A DNA stretch of 64,000 nucleotides, taken from NCBI RefSeq assembly GCF_041381155.1, contig NC_091138.1, positions 18,415,255-18,479,254 of the forward strand, written 5' to 3'. The notes below the pieces were generated by a model that saw only the letters and a program-made list of their open reading frames with translations, ran no database searches and was not told where the DNA came from. This DNA comes from Argopecten irradians (Eukaryota > Mollusca > Bivalvia > Pectinida > Pectinidae). The translations under genes were made by a program, and so were the position numbers. Position 1 is the first letter of the stretch. Every line of letters begins with the position of its first letter. Below are positions 50,501 through 60,133 of the stretch, in pieces.

Positions 50501-53500
50501 TGAATCCTCACAGAATAATGTTTGCATATAAATGAATATATTTTGACACCTAACATTTTTCAGCTTCAACCCTGACCCTATCGTGCGCCACAGCGTCTGG
50601 TCGTGTGTATTTGGAGGTGCAATTACATGGCTAGCTGTGTATGGTGCTAACCAGGCCCAAATTCAGAGGGCCATCACATGTCCCACACTTAGGAAGGCAC
50701 AGATGTGAGTGTAACATTGCTGGATCGTCAAGTAGATTCATTTAAATGGATATGCTTGACCTAGTTTATAATTACTATCTACGAAAGTCTTTAAAATAAA
50801 ATATTCTAATATACAGTTTATGTTCACCCTCAGCTTTTACCTTCATGTTTGTGTAAAATTAATGACAGTACATTTATGCATGCTCGTATATAGTTTGCAG
50901 TCAACTTGGATAGTGAATGTAGCGTCATTTGATAGTATTAAAACAATAATAAATTAAAAGAATATAAATGTTAATCCAAAAGATAAGGAAGTGCTCTTTG
51001 TCTCTCTTACAAGGTCTGCCTAATGTCATTTAGTCTTACGAGTATTTTACATGACCTTAATTTACAAGGAAGGTTATAGGTCCTTTTCAATGTCACTTTT
51101 TATTTCATACTGTATAACGTGCAATGTATGTAGAAACTTTCGTTGTTTTCGTAATAATGCAACAATGGTTACAGAGACTAACTAACCAAGAGATTTCTAC
51201 CAATAGAAAATGAAATTTAAAGATCACGAAAACGCACCCCCCCCTCCAAGCATTATATGTTATATTGTACCGAATGGTATTCTTTGTTGTAGGGCCTACC
51301 TTATGGTATCCTTTGTTGTAGGGCCTACCTTATGGTATCCTTTGTTGTAGGGTCTACTTAATGGTATTCTTTGTTGTAGGGCCTACATTATGGTATCTTT
51401 TGTTGTTGGGCCTACCTAATGGTATCCTTTGTTGTAGGGACTACCTAATGGTATCCTTTGTTGTAGGGCCTACCTAATAGTATCTTTTGTTGTAGCCTAC
51501 CTAGTGGTATCCTTTGTTGTAGGGCCTACCTAATGGTATCCTTTGTTGTAGGGCCTACCTAATGGTATCCTATGTTGTAGGGCCTACCTAATGGTATCCT
51601 ATGTTGTAGGGACTACCTAATGGTATCCTTTGTTGTAGGGCATACCTAATGGTATCTTTTGTTGTAGGGACTACCTAATAGTATCCTTTGTTGTAGGGCC
51701 TACCTAATGGTATCTTTTGTTGTAGCGACTACCTTATGGTATCCTTTGTTGTAGGGCCTATCTAATCGTATCGTATGTTGTAGAGCCTACCTAATGGTAT
51801 CCTTTGTTGTAGGGCCTATAAAATCGTATCCTTTATTGTAGGGCCTACTGGTTTAACTTCCCTGGATTATGTGTCATCCTGTACCTGTGTTGTTTCATTG
51901 GAACCGTCGCCTACGCCTTCTACAGGACATGTGATCCCAAAACGTTTGGACTAATAAACGCCTCTGATCAGGTTCGCATCCACGTCAGACAATGATGTTT
52001 TAATCAACTATAGGACCAGTATTTGGCCTTAATTGTTTAGGCCGAAAAATATTAACTCTGATCCACATCAATTTCACATCAATAAATACTCTTATACTTG
52101 CCATTCATCAAAAAATACTTTTTATAACCATGTACACGATGTGCTCCACCTATGACGTAATCAAATTGATGATTTTCCTCTTCTCGTCAAATTCATCATC
52201 TTTAGGTTAGAAAAGGCTTGAAATGGATTTGGCCGCCACCTTAGAGCAACTTTATATTTTGCATGGATATCCGTAAATACACGATACACAACGTGTGAAA
52301 ATCTCTTTCTGCTCCACGAAGGCGGACACATTCATTTTTAGAGAAAACCACTCAAGGATTTTTGTGAAAAATGGCGGGAAACTGCATGTTGATGACGTCA
52401 TAGTGAACATAATTGGCACATGCGGGATATTTTCGGGATGTAATGTGTGAGCAAATGTTTTCAACAGTTATATGGCAAAATATGTTGTTCTTTATTGAAG
52501 AATTAATTTTGGGGCCATATTCGAGTCTTAACATACCTTCTCCTTTGTTATACTTATGCTTAAGTATCTTTAAATATTTATCTTAAATGGTTTCATAGAT
52601 TTTCGGAATTAAAAAAACCGTATTATAAGCAATGAAAATCAAGCGTATCATAGATTTACTGGTTAAAACTCTGTTAAAAAGTATAAAATTCAAAGAAAAT
52701 GCAATTCTGACAAAATCATTTTTGTGTTGATGAAAATATTTTTAGTCAAGATGTCCGTATTCTGTATTACGATTTGATTGGGTTTTTGTTTTTGTTTTTT
52801 ATTTGTTCATTAAATTTACGTCCTACTGTGTCACGTTCGATAATACTACACAAACCTTCTTAATTCGAATTCGATGAGACCATGTTAGAGACTTTGAATA
52901 AACAAAGTATTCGAATTCAACATACTGACTTTACAGTGAACACGATGACCTTGTCTAATAGAACATTTTGATTTGCATACAGTGTTTGAGTTCTGAGTAA
53001 ACAAGGTTGACCGATATATATATATTTATGCGTCTATTTGATGTTTTGTTTTATTTTTAATCGATGATTGTTTTTCTGTTATTTCAGTTGTTGCCTCTCT
53101 TTGTCATGGATGTGTTAGGGAAGATGCCTGGCATTCCTGGAATATTTGTCTCCTGTATATTCAGTGGGGCCCTAAGGTATAAACATATTGCTTTAAGCTA
53201 AACACGGAGTACATAAACATCATACGGAACAATAATTTAGGTATCATAATTTGCTTAAATGATGTTAATAATTGTTAATCATAACTGTGGCTATACCTTA
53301 ACGGCCAAAAGCCGACATCTCGTTTTGGAGAACCTGACAGCAAAATCAAGTTAACATGAATAAGGATATAGACGCAAAAGACGAACAAAGCATTTTATAG
53401 AAATAATGAACAAACTATTCCAGTTACATTTTGTTCTGGGCAACTAGGTGTTATTCATTCATTTTTATTATTTACTAATTGTTGTTTTGATAACATTTGA

Positions 53501-56500
53501 AAAGTATAAATCATATCCTTAGCCTTACTTACAACTTTAAGAGATAATAAGCATTTCTAAATGTCGCTTACATTCTCAACTGTCTCCCACCATGTGTTAC
53601 TATAGCACGCTATCGTCCGGTCTCAACTCTATAGCCGCAGTACTGCTGGAGGATGTGGTCAAGGTCTTCTGTGTAGCCGACATCAGTGAACAAAGGGCAA
53701 CCAACGCATCCAAACTTATCGGTAGGCCTCCCTTGGTACAGAAACACTGATGTGTAGATGAAGGAATTTCTGGCAGGATTAAAATAATCAGATCGTGAAT
53801 TAATACAAAATAACTTCCAAAACATAAATTGACTCTTTAGAACATTTTAAGTGGGAGGAAGTACTAAAAGTATTTCCTGATAATCAACTATTAAAATATT
53901 ATTCACTTTATATAATATACAAAATGACGTACATTTAAGTTTAAAAAAATATAAAGTATTTAAGAAATTGGAGTGAGTCTAACTGAAATCTTCAATCATT
54001 CTTTTACACACTGCTATGATTTGTTTTCCTTCTAAAAACCGATGTTTCGGAACAACTCTAACTGTTGCCAAAGTACAAATTCTCAAAAACAAACAGCAAA
54101 ATAGGGTATTGCAAATATGGGTGTTAAGATATGATATATACTTTTATTGTATAATGTTAATGATTTTATGGTATATGGATGATAATAAATTTCTGGCTAA
54201 GCATTGATATTATGATTTTATCCGACAGCTTTGGTGGCCGGATTTATCTGTCTCGGACTGACGTATGTGGCCTCAATGTTGGGCGGTGTTTTACAGGTGC
54301 GACAATGTCAGGGCACTAGTTGTGTATATGTATATGTAAACAATATGTTCCTCTACCGAAACAAAAATACCTGGAAAAATTACATGCAATGTACTCATTT
54401 ATTCTAAACCAGAAAAATGTATTTGGAGACGTGAATAATTTACACATGGTTATTTATATCTTAGAAGACTTAATCTGTATTTTGATATTCCTGGTCCTGC
54501 TCAACTAGTAACTTAATGCATTTTTCATATAATCTTATATTTTCTGAAATGTTTTTTATCCACAACTAAAATCATTATTCAAAAAACAACATCTTAATGC
54601 TGTACAAATGACTTTACTGAAAATGTACATATCAACATTTCAATGTATTTTTATTTGTCAGGCTGCCCTTGCTCTGTTCGGTATGCTTGGCGGACCTATT
54701 CTAGGTGTGTTTACCCTCGGAATCCTATTTCCTTGGGCCAATCAAAAGGTAGGAACAATAAACTAGCAAATCGTTACGAATGTGGAAAGGAGCAGTTGTA
54801 GTTGCATAATTACATACCGGGTATTTATATAATTATAAGAGAAGCATGCTATTCAAACTGATGGAAAATGCTTATCTACAAAGGGGTCCAATGGCTTATA
54901 CGGCCATACCACTTTTTAATACACTGAAACATTTTTGAAGTTTTTAGTGATTTATTGGCTTTAACAATTCTTTGTGAGATACTATTTCATCATACACTGA
55001 GACAAAATAGTTAAAAAGAAAGAAGAAATCAAGAAATCAATAGTTATTAAAGTTTTCCCTGCTGTCACCAGGGCGCACTAACGGCTGTCTCCTCCGGTGT
55101 GATCTTTATGTTGTGGATCGGCGTGGGTTACCAGGTCCACAAGCCACCGGTGGCTCCCTTCTCCGCCACCAGTCTGGTGGGATGTAACTGGAACCTAACC
55201 CGAGATATGTCTGACACCAACTTCACAGAGCCACTAGTCGAGATTGTAACTAACGCTACTGCCACAGAGTATTCCACATGGTAACTATTAAAAAGAACGT
55301 CACAAGAAAAATTTGAAATCATTATAAGTTTAAATAAAATTTGACAATGTGTAACGATCTTCACTATACAATAATACGTAAGAGAAAATTTCACGATATT
55401 CTTTTAAATATATCGAAATTTAACTCCTCGAAATAATGAAAACGACTATAGAGTAGCCAACGAGGTTATGGTATGATTTTAAACCGTAGAGCTGCATGGT
55501 CCATTTAACTGTGATCTGTTCTTCCTCTCACAGGGATCCGTTCGTCCGCCTGTATTCCCTTTCCTACCTGTGGTACAGTGCTACTGCTATGCTTTATGTC
55601 ATATGTGTGGGACTCATCGTCAGCTTCGCTACAGGTACGTAGTCATCCTCATTAACTACATAACACATTTCCCGTATGCTGATATTTATTGTCGAACACG
55701 TACGTAAAACCTGCGATAAAGAAAGCAAGCAAGCAACACACGTCCCCTGCCGTCAATTACATTTTCTAATTTATGGCATGTTATGTTATCATTATTGCTT
55801 AGTTATACTACCATTTTATGAAGTTTGAACAATTCAGTTGTTCCCAAATTATCGCAGGGCAATAAAATTTCTGAAATATCTTTTTTATTAACAGTGACCT
55901 TTATAATCGACCTATTGACCTTAAATTAAATCCAAAGTAGTACCACATCCTATGTTATCACCGTATGAAGTTTAAACAAATTATGTTGATGTGTTCTTTG
56001 ACAATGATGATATATTTGATCAGATGATGTACATTATACATTTATTGCCCTGGCGGGAGGGAGACATGACGATTTGTTTACCCAAGGCATGTCATGTTTC
56101 CCGAGGGTGTAGCCCGAGGGAAACATGACTTGCCGCGGGTAAACAAATCTTCATGTCTCCCTACCGCCAGGGCAATAAATTGTTTATTATACCGAAAAAA
56201 GACAGACAAGAAGAAAAACATTTGAATTAATTTATTAATTAGATCAATAGATATAACATTTCAACAGTTACACAAGAATAACAACCAATATTCTGGTAAT
56301 AAATATCAATCCTTTGTGACACTTGAATGTGTACTACATTGTTGTCAATGTTCATATCATTTGGAGTAATTATTTATGTCGATAGTCTGCCTCGTAGACA
56401 CAGATACAACATGATCTCGAACCAACATTTTTGCTGTAAACCTACAAGAGTTTCAGTGTTAAACACAGGAGTGTCTCCATTATACAGTTTCTTCAAATCT

Positions 56501-57789
56501 TATTCAGAAAGGGGGGGCGATGATGGTCAACACTACTAAACCTTTGCGTTTTAAGTCGGTAGTAACAGCTTTGAATACCTGACCACTTCCTCTAAATTCT
56601 GTGTCTTTGATGATGTCCATGTTCATTGTTTCTTGGTATGCCTATTCAGACTGTATCTGATATTCTGAAGCGCCGACTTGTTGAAATAAGTTTGGTCAGT
56701 TTTTCGTGCACCACAATAGAAGGGCTGTAATATTTCATCCAGCTCAGCACGGTTGTAGTTTTCAAAGTCAATGTCCTTACCACATTCACTAAGGAAATCC
56801 CGAAAACATTTCACGGCACATTTCGTCGCTTTTTTCGTGTTTTCTGCGTCTTGAGAATTTTAGAAATTTCTTCAGTCTATGGGATATGAAAGCGTCGTCT
56901 GCTTTCATACTACGCTTTCATACTCCATTTTGTTTTTGTTTATCGGAATACCTTGGAGAGTTCCGTTACACGAACGACAACTCTTGCAAAACTACGACGG
57001 CTCCGCATGGGGGAAACATGATTTTTGAACATGGCGTTCAGCGGGATACACGATGTTTTGTCGCCCGCACACGTGACGTCTCTCGACCAATCAGCGACTG
57101 TGACTAATCGGTGAGGTATAGTGAAACATTTACATACCATGTTATTAAAACATTATGTTTACATATGTGTATTTTAACAGGGAAGACAGACCCCAAGTCC
57201 GTAGATCCTAGACTGATGTGCCCAATATTTGATGTCTTCTTACCTTTCCTACCTGAGAAGGTTCGCAAACCTCTACGATTTGGTGTGGACTATTCTAAGG
57301 TATCTCACGCATGTATTAAATTTATAAATATTTAGGCTTTTGTTGTTTGATATATGAATAGTATATCTGCGTTATCAGTTATAAAGACGCGAAATTCAAA
57401 GTTACTGAGGTATTATTTTATTTGCTTCATTTAATGACGGAGAATAGTATAGTGTATTGCTGTGTGTACATGAACATTTATAAATCTAAAATCGGTCTGA
57501 TGTGTGGAAAATTACCAATACAGACTATTCTAGTCAGGAAGGTATAAGAACATTCCCTTTAATAAGTCAGTAGCATCAGGTATATAAAGTTCTTTAGCCA
57601 TTCAAACTGGAATTCTGGAAATGAAATGTGCAAGAAATTCAAAGCGTCTAAGTGAACACAAAGAATAAGCGAATAAATAATATATACTTACTTCATTTAC
57701 AGACGAAGGAAGAAACGACTGAGGCTGACCGGGAGGAAATGGAGGTATTTGTGGACAAGACTGGCAACAGTAACGGGAAACCGTCTTGA
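41537..57789 (+). CDS. Gene C: SLC5A8/12-like sodium-coupled solute transporter, complete, 15 coding exons, 619 aa
   Basis: Tandem paralogue of gene A, same predicted role (Na+-coupled uptake of monocarboxylate-like solutes at the plasma membrane). Coding exons: 41537-41908, 47010-47075, 47391-47442, 49440-49507, 50073-50227, 50564-50704, 51842-51971, 53088-53176, 53606-53721, 54229-54296, 54662-54748, 55072-55280, 55534-55634, 57181-57299, 57703-57789 (TGA). Total 1860 nt, no frame break. Exons 2-11, 13 and 14 equal those of gene A in length; only exons 1, 12 and 15 differ. The SSS signature lies at residues about 59-86, TSAYQYLEMRF spans exons 1/2, and TLSSGLNS (Ser361-Ser362) matches the Na2-site serine pair. 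Exon 12 encodes an extracellular loop with NLT, NFT and NAT sequons. The cytoplasmic tail is short, acidic and ends GKPS, without gene A's PDZ-type end. Exon 7 has a weak donor (GTTCGC). Confidence 0.93.
44762..44835 (+). mobile_element. SINE R1 head fragment
   Basis: CTACAAGTAGGGCCTTAGAT and GAAAAGGCGACTAAATATG. Confidence 0.55.
45508..45785 (-). mobile_element. SINE R1 3' half
   Basis: TTTGATTAATTAACGTCC to CCAGTCGTCCCACTCCC on the plus strand, well conserved to other copies, so relatively young. Confidence 0.85.
46025..46555 (-). mobile_element. SINE R1, full length
   Basis: Complete tail-to-head copy on the plus strand, including GGGGACAGAACCCAGAGCC (box B complement) and TTAGTCGCCTTTTACGATTA. 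TTACACTGC occurs at both edges (46016 and 46544) and could be a 9-bp target duplication. It overlaps the expected head, so this is uncertain. Confidence 0.85.
47443..49439 (+). other. Gene C intron 3
   Basis: Holds a hairpin-ended repeat element at 48167-49239. 47443-48120 and 49240-49439 show nothing recognised. Confidence 0.7.
48167..49239 (-). mobile_element. Hairpin-ended tandem-repeat element (Helitron-like?)
   Basis: On the minus strand it begins ACAACAAGAGGCCCATGGGC. It contains about two and a half units around GGCCACTTCC-type text (TGGTATTCCAAGATGGCCGC twice on the plus strand, 126 bp apart) and two units of about 165 bp. It closes with ACGACGGACAAAACACGATG and the hairpin 48169-48198 (AGGTCAT..CTGACC / GGTCAG..ATGACCT), then AA. 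Same architecture as the elements at 4535 and 24645. Confidence 0.6.
49678..49890 (+). mobile_element. tRNA-derived SINE (family S2)
   Basis: Box A-like GGCCGCGAATAGTTAAGAT and box B-like GGTTGCGAGTCCGAATCC, then GTGGGGCAGTTGCCAGGCAC and the tail CTGGCTGTTAATAGAGCGTT. Matches the copy at 59909. Confidence 0.75.
51273..51841 (+). repeat. 29-bp minisatellite made of 3' splice-site copies, abutting exon 7 of gene C
   Basis: Nineteen tandem copies of a unit reading TGGTATCCTTTGTTGTAGGG plus CCTACCTAA, with the true exon 7 acceptor (TTTATTGTAG before GGCCTACTGG at 51842) as the twentieth. Most copies keep a pyrimidine-rich tract, TTGTAG and the exon's first seven bases GGCCTAC. Units diverge by single substitutions and one small deletion near 51492. 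Confidence 0.95.
51972..53087. other. Gene C intron 7
   Basis: No repeat or coding segment recognised. It follows the weak GTTCGC donor. Confidence 0.5.
53177..55071. other. Gene C introns 8-11, no extra features
   Basis: Apart from exons 9, 10 and 11 listed under gene C, this stretch is AT-rich intron without recognised repeats. Confidence 0.55.
56041..56178. repeat. Near-perfect 138-bp palindrome
   Basis: Arms of about 61 bp (56041-56101 and 56119-56178) from TTTATTGCCCTGGCGGGAGG inward to GTCATGTTTCCC and back. It may be the terminus of the element carrying the recombinase fragment just to its right. Confidence 0.88.
56340..56870 (-). mobile_element. Crypton-like (DUF3504) tyrosine-recombinase fragment, frameshifted
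   Basis: The minus strand encodes ENTKKATKCAVKCFRDFLSE near 56860, continuing to a QNIRYSLNRH stretch with a stop at 56623. After a frame shift come DIIKDTEFRGSGQVFKAVTT and, in another frame, DLKKLYNGDTPVFNTETLVG with LCLRGR. This order fits the N-terminal and early catalytic parts of Crypton-derived proteins (KIAA1958, QRICH1 and ZMYM relatives). Two frame shifts make it non-functional. It lies in gene C intron 13. Confidence 0.68.
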
Positions 57790-57845
57790 CCATAGGAGCG
57801 GCCATAGCGGATAAAATAGCACAATTATCGATAAAATCTTTACTG

Positions 57846-58209
57846 TTAAAGATGCTCCACCGCTGACAAATGGTATTTTTTCACTATCAAAAACAGGAGC
57901 AGACGATTTAATATTTTTGTTCTGTTGCTAAAGTTACTTACTTTACACTATTGCCACCATTGAAAAGTTTGAGCTATTGATTCTACTTAAAGTTAAAAAT
58001 ATGAAAAATAATTAATTGCATCCCGAAAAAATTCCATGGCACTATATTCTATATGAAATGAAGTACTGATTGCGCATGCATCAAAGGCAAAATAAATTAT
58101 TTTATATTATTTTTTGTGTTAATTAGGCATATATATACACGATTAAACACAAATTATTGTTCGAATGATGAATATCATTTATGCTCTGTCGGCGGTGGAG
58201 CATCTTTAA
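57846..58209. mobile_element. TTAA-bounded MITE, copy 2 (364 bp)
   Basis: TIRs TTAAAGATGCTCCACCG and CGGTGGAGCATCTTTAA. The interior (CCATGG, AATTAATTGCATCCCG) matches copy 1 at 13847 in the reverse direction. It starts 57 bases after the gene C stop, so it probably lies in the 3' UTR. Confidence 0.82.
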
Positions 58210-59897
58210 GAAGGACGATTGCTCAAAAAGGAATTATCCCTACAACGATGTTTATTATACTCATAAGAGGTATATATGTATATGTTTTTACAATGTCTTT
58301 GTCCAAGCTGATAGTTGGCGTGCTGTAAGGGTATGTGTGAAAGTGGAAAAGATATCATATTTGTGTCCATGCTTTCAATGTCTCTTATAAATAATGAAGC
58401 AAAACTTAGTCAATTTGGTGAAATCCAAGTACACTAAGTAGCGCCTGCCAAGAAAATTACTGTATTTGCATCATGTATTTTTACGGAATATCAAGGAAGG
58501 GATTTAGATCTCGTTGACCAGTCATACAGCAACAACATATGAGTGACTTTACATACTATTGAGACGACGTAACTCTTTTATCCCTCATAATTGACTGGTC
58601 AATTCTGTGATTAAGAAGAGCCTAAATGTGTCTTGTAATGGTTTGTCACAATATAAAACAATCACCCTTATTTCGACGAGTTACAGTCATTCCTTTGCCA
58701 GACAGTTGACATTTCCTCTTCTTTTTGATATTTTGAACTTTCATCTGAGAAGCGCTGACTGATAATGATAAACAAACATTTTGTTAAATGATTATTATTA
58801 CAATTGTTATTACTATATTACTTTTTTTTTACTTCGATCCAAAACAAGGATATTGCTGCTATGAGGCGTTTTTGACTGAATTCGTCTTTGAATTTATATC
58901 GTTTACACGAATACGTGAAAATCGTGTATTTTTATACAATGTATGACACTCAATATTTGATATTACTGTTGCGTATTTGTTTCCATCAAACAATTAAAAA
59001 ACATTTTATTATCTCATCCAATGGAGGACGTATGAACTCCCTTGTCCAATTGTCTTCCAACATATCAGTATTGAAGCACCTCATCCGACAGGTACAAATA
59101 TGTCCTTACCTTTATACTGTTCTGCTCTTTACGAATCGATTGGAACAGATATCCGTTGAATTCTTAAACTGATGTTTTGTGCAAAATGATATGAAATTTC
59201 AAATTTACCCATGGGTATGGCGAGTTTAGGCCAATATTTCCAAAGGACACACTTTAAAGTGTTTAATTAATTTAGTTAATATACTCATTATTTGACCTTA
59301 TATACTTTAAAATACATGTTTTTAGATTTAAAATGGCAGCATCACTGATAATGTCCCTCTTTCTCAATTTCCTAATTGTAATGACATTATCTAGATATCG
59401 TTAATGGCGTCTGCATGTGCATGTGTGTACTCAAAGCCGTAAACATTTGCATTTTGTACTGAGTTATGTAATGAAGATAATACATTTCAACATTACCATT
59501 ATAATCAGTTGTTAATAAAGAATGTGGTCTCCAAGAAACCGTATCGTCCGTTTCATTTTTTGTTCAAATGTGTACTCATATTCATCCAGGTCGACTACAA
59601 AAAAATATTTTAGTATGATCTTACGTTTTCCAGTAGCTGCAATATCGTAGCTCAAAAGACTTCTAGAAAGATAACGGTGTCGTTTAGGCCGGGTACGTAT
59701 ATTCGTTCTAGTATTCCGGGTTTGTATGTAACTTTGGGATAGTACACTACACTTCTATTTAAAATTCAGTCAAGTATGATATAAATAATTAATGTGTTGT
59801 AGGATATACATATATGGATTGTACAGAAGACAAAACAAGTTTAGCAACTTTGAAACAAACGGCTGTAGTATTACATATACAGAGACATTATGCATTA
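58210..59897. other. 3' flank of gene C
   Basis: No coding exon recognised; an AATAAA at 59514 may end gene C transcripts. A GGCCGGGTACGTATATTCGT segment near 59697 is the reverse of one in gene C intron 1. Confidence 0.5.
59514..59519 (+). terminator. Candidate distal poly(A) signal of gene C
   Basis: AATAAA followed by a TGTGG-containing stretch, about 1.7 kb after the gene C stop. A nearer AATAAA at 58091-58096 lies inside the MITE. Either could define the 3' end. Confidence 0.3.
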
Positions 59898-60133
59898 TTC
59901 TTCGTACTGTGGCCGAATGGTTAAGATGTCTCGAATATTACCACAAGCCCTCTATCTCTTGGTCTTGAGTTGGAATTCCAAGTGGGGCAGTTACCAGGTA
60001 CTGACCGTTGGTCGGTGGTTTTTCTCCGGGTACTCTGGTTTTCCTCCACCAACAAACCTGGCACGTCCTTACATGACCCTGGCCGTTAATAGGACGTTAA
60101 ACTAATAATTAATAAACCCAACTTCTTCGTACT
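59898..60133 (+). mobile_element. tRNA-derived SINE (family S2) with 11-bp target-site duplication
   Basis: Body 59909-60122 flanked by perfect TTCTTCGTACT at 59898-59908 and 60123-60133. Box A-like GTGGCCGAATGGTTAAGATG (Leu/Ser-tRNA-like) and box B-like GGTCTTGAGTTGGAATTCC, then GTGGGGCAGTTACCAGG and the tail CCTTACATGACCCTGGCCGT plus TAATAGGACGTTAAAC. A clear LINE-mobilised insertion. Confidence 0.88.

Noticed and set aside
51273..51841. CRISPR-like array
   Set aside because: Units are directly head to tail with no spacers, in a eukaryotic intron.
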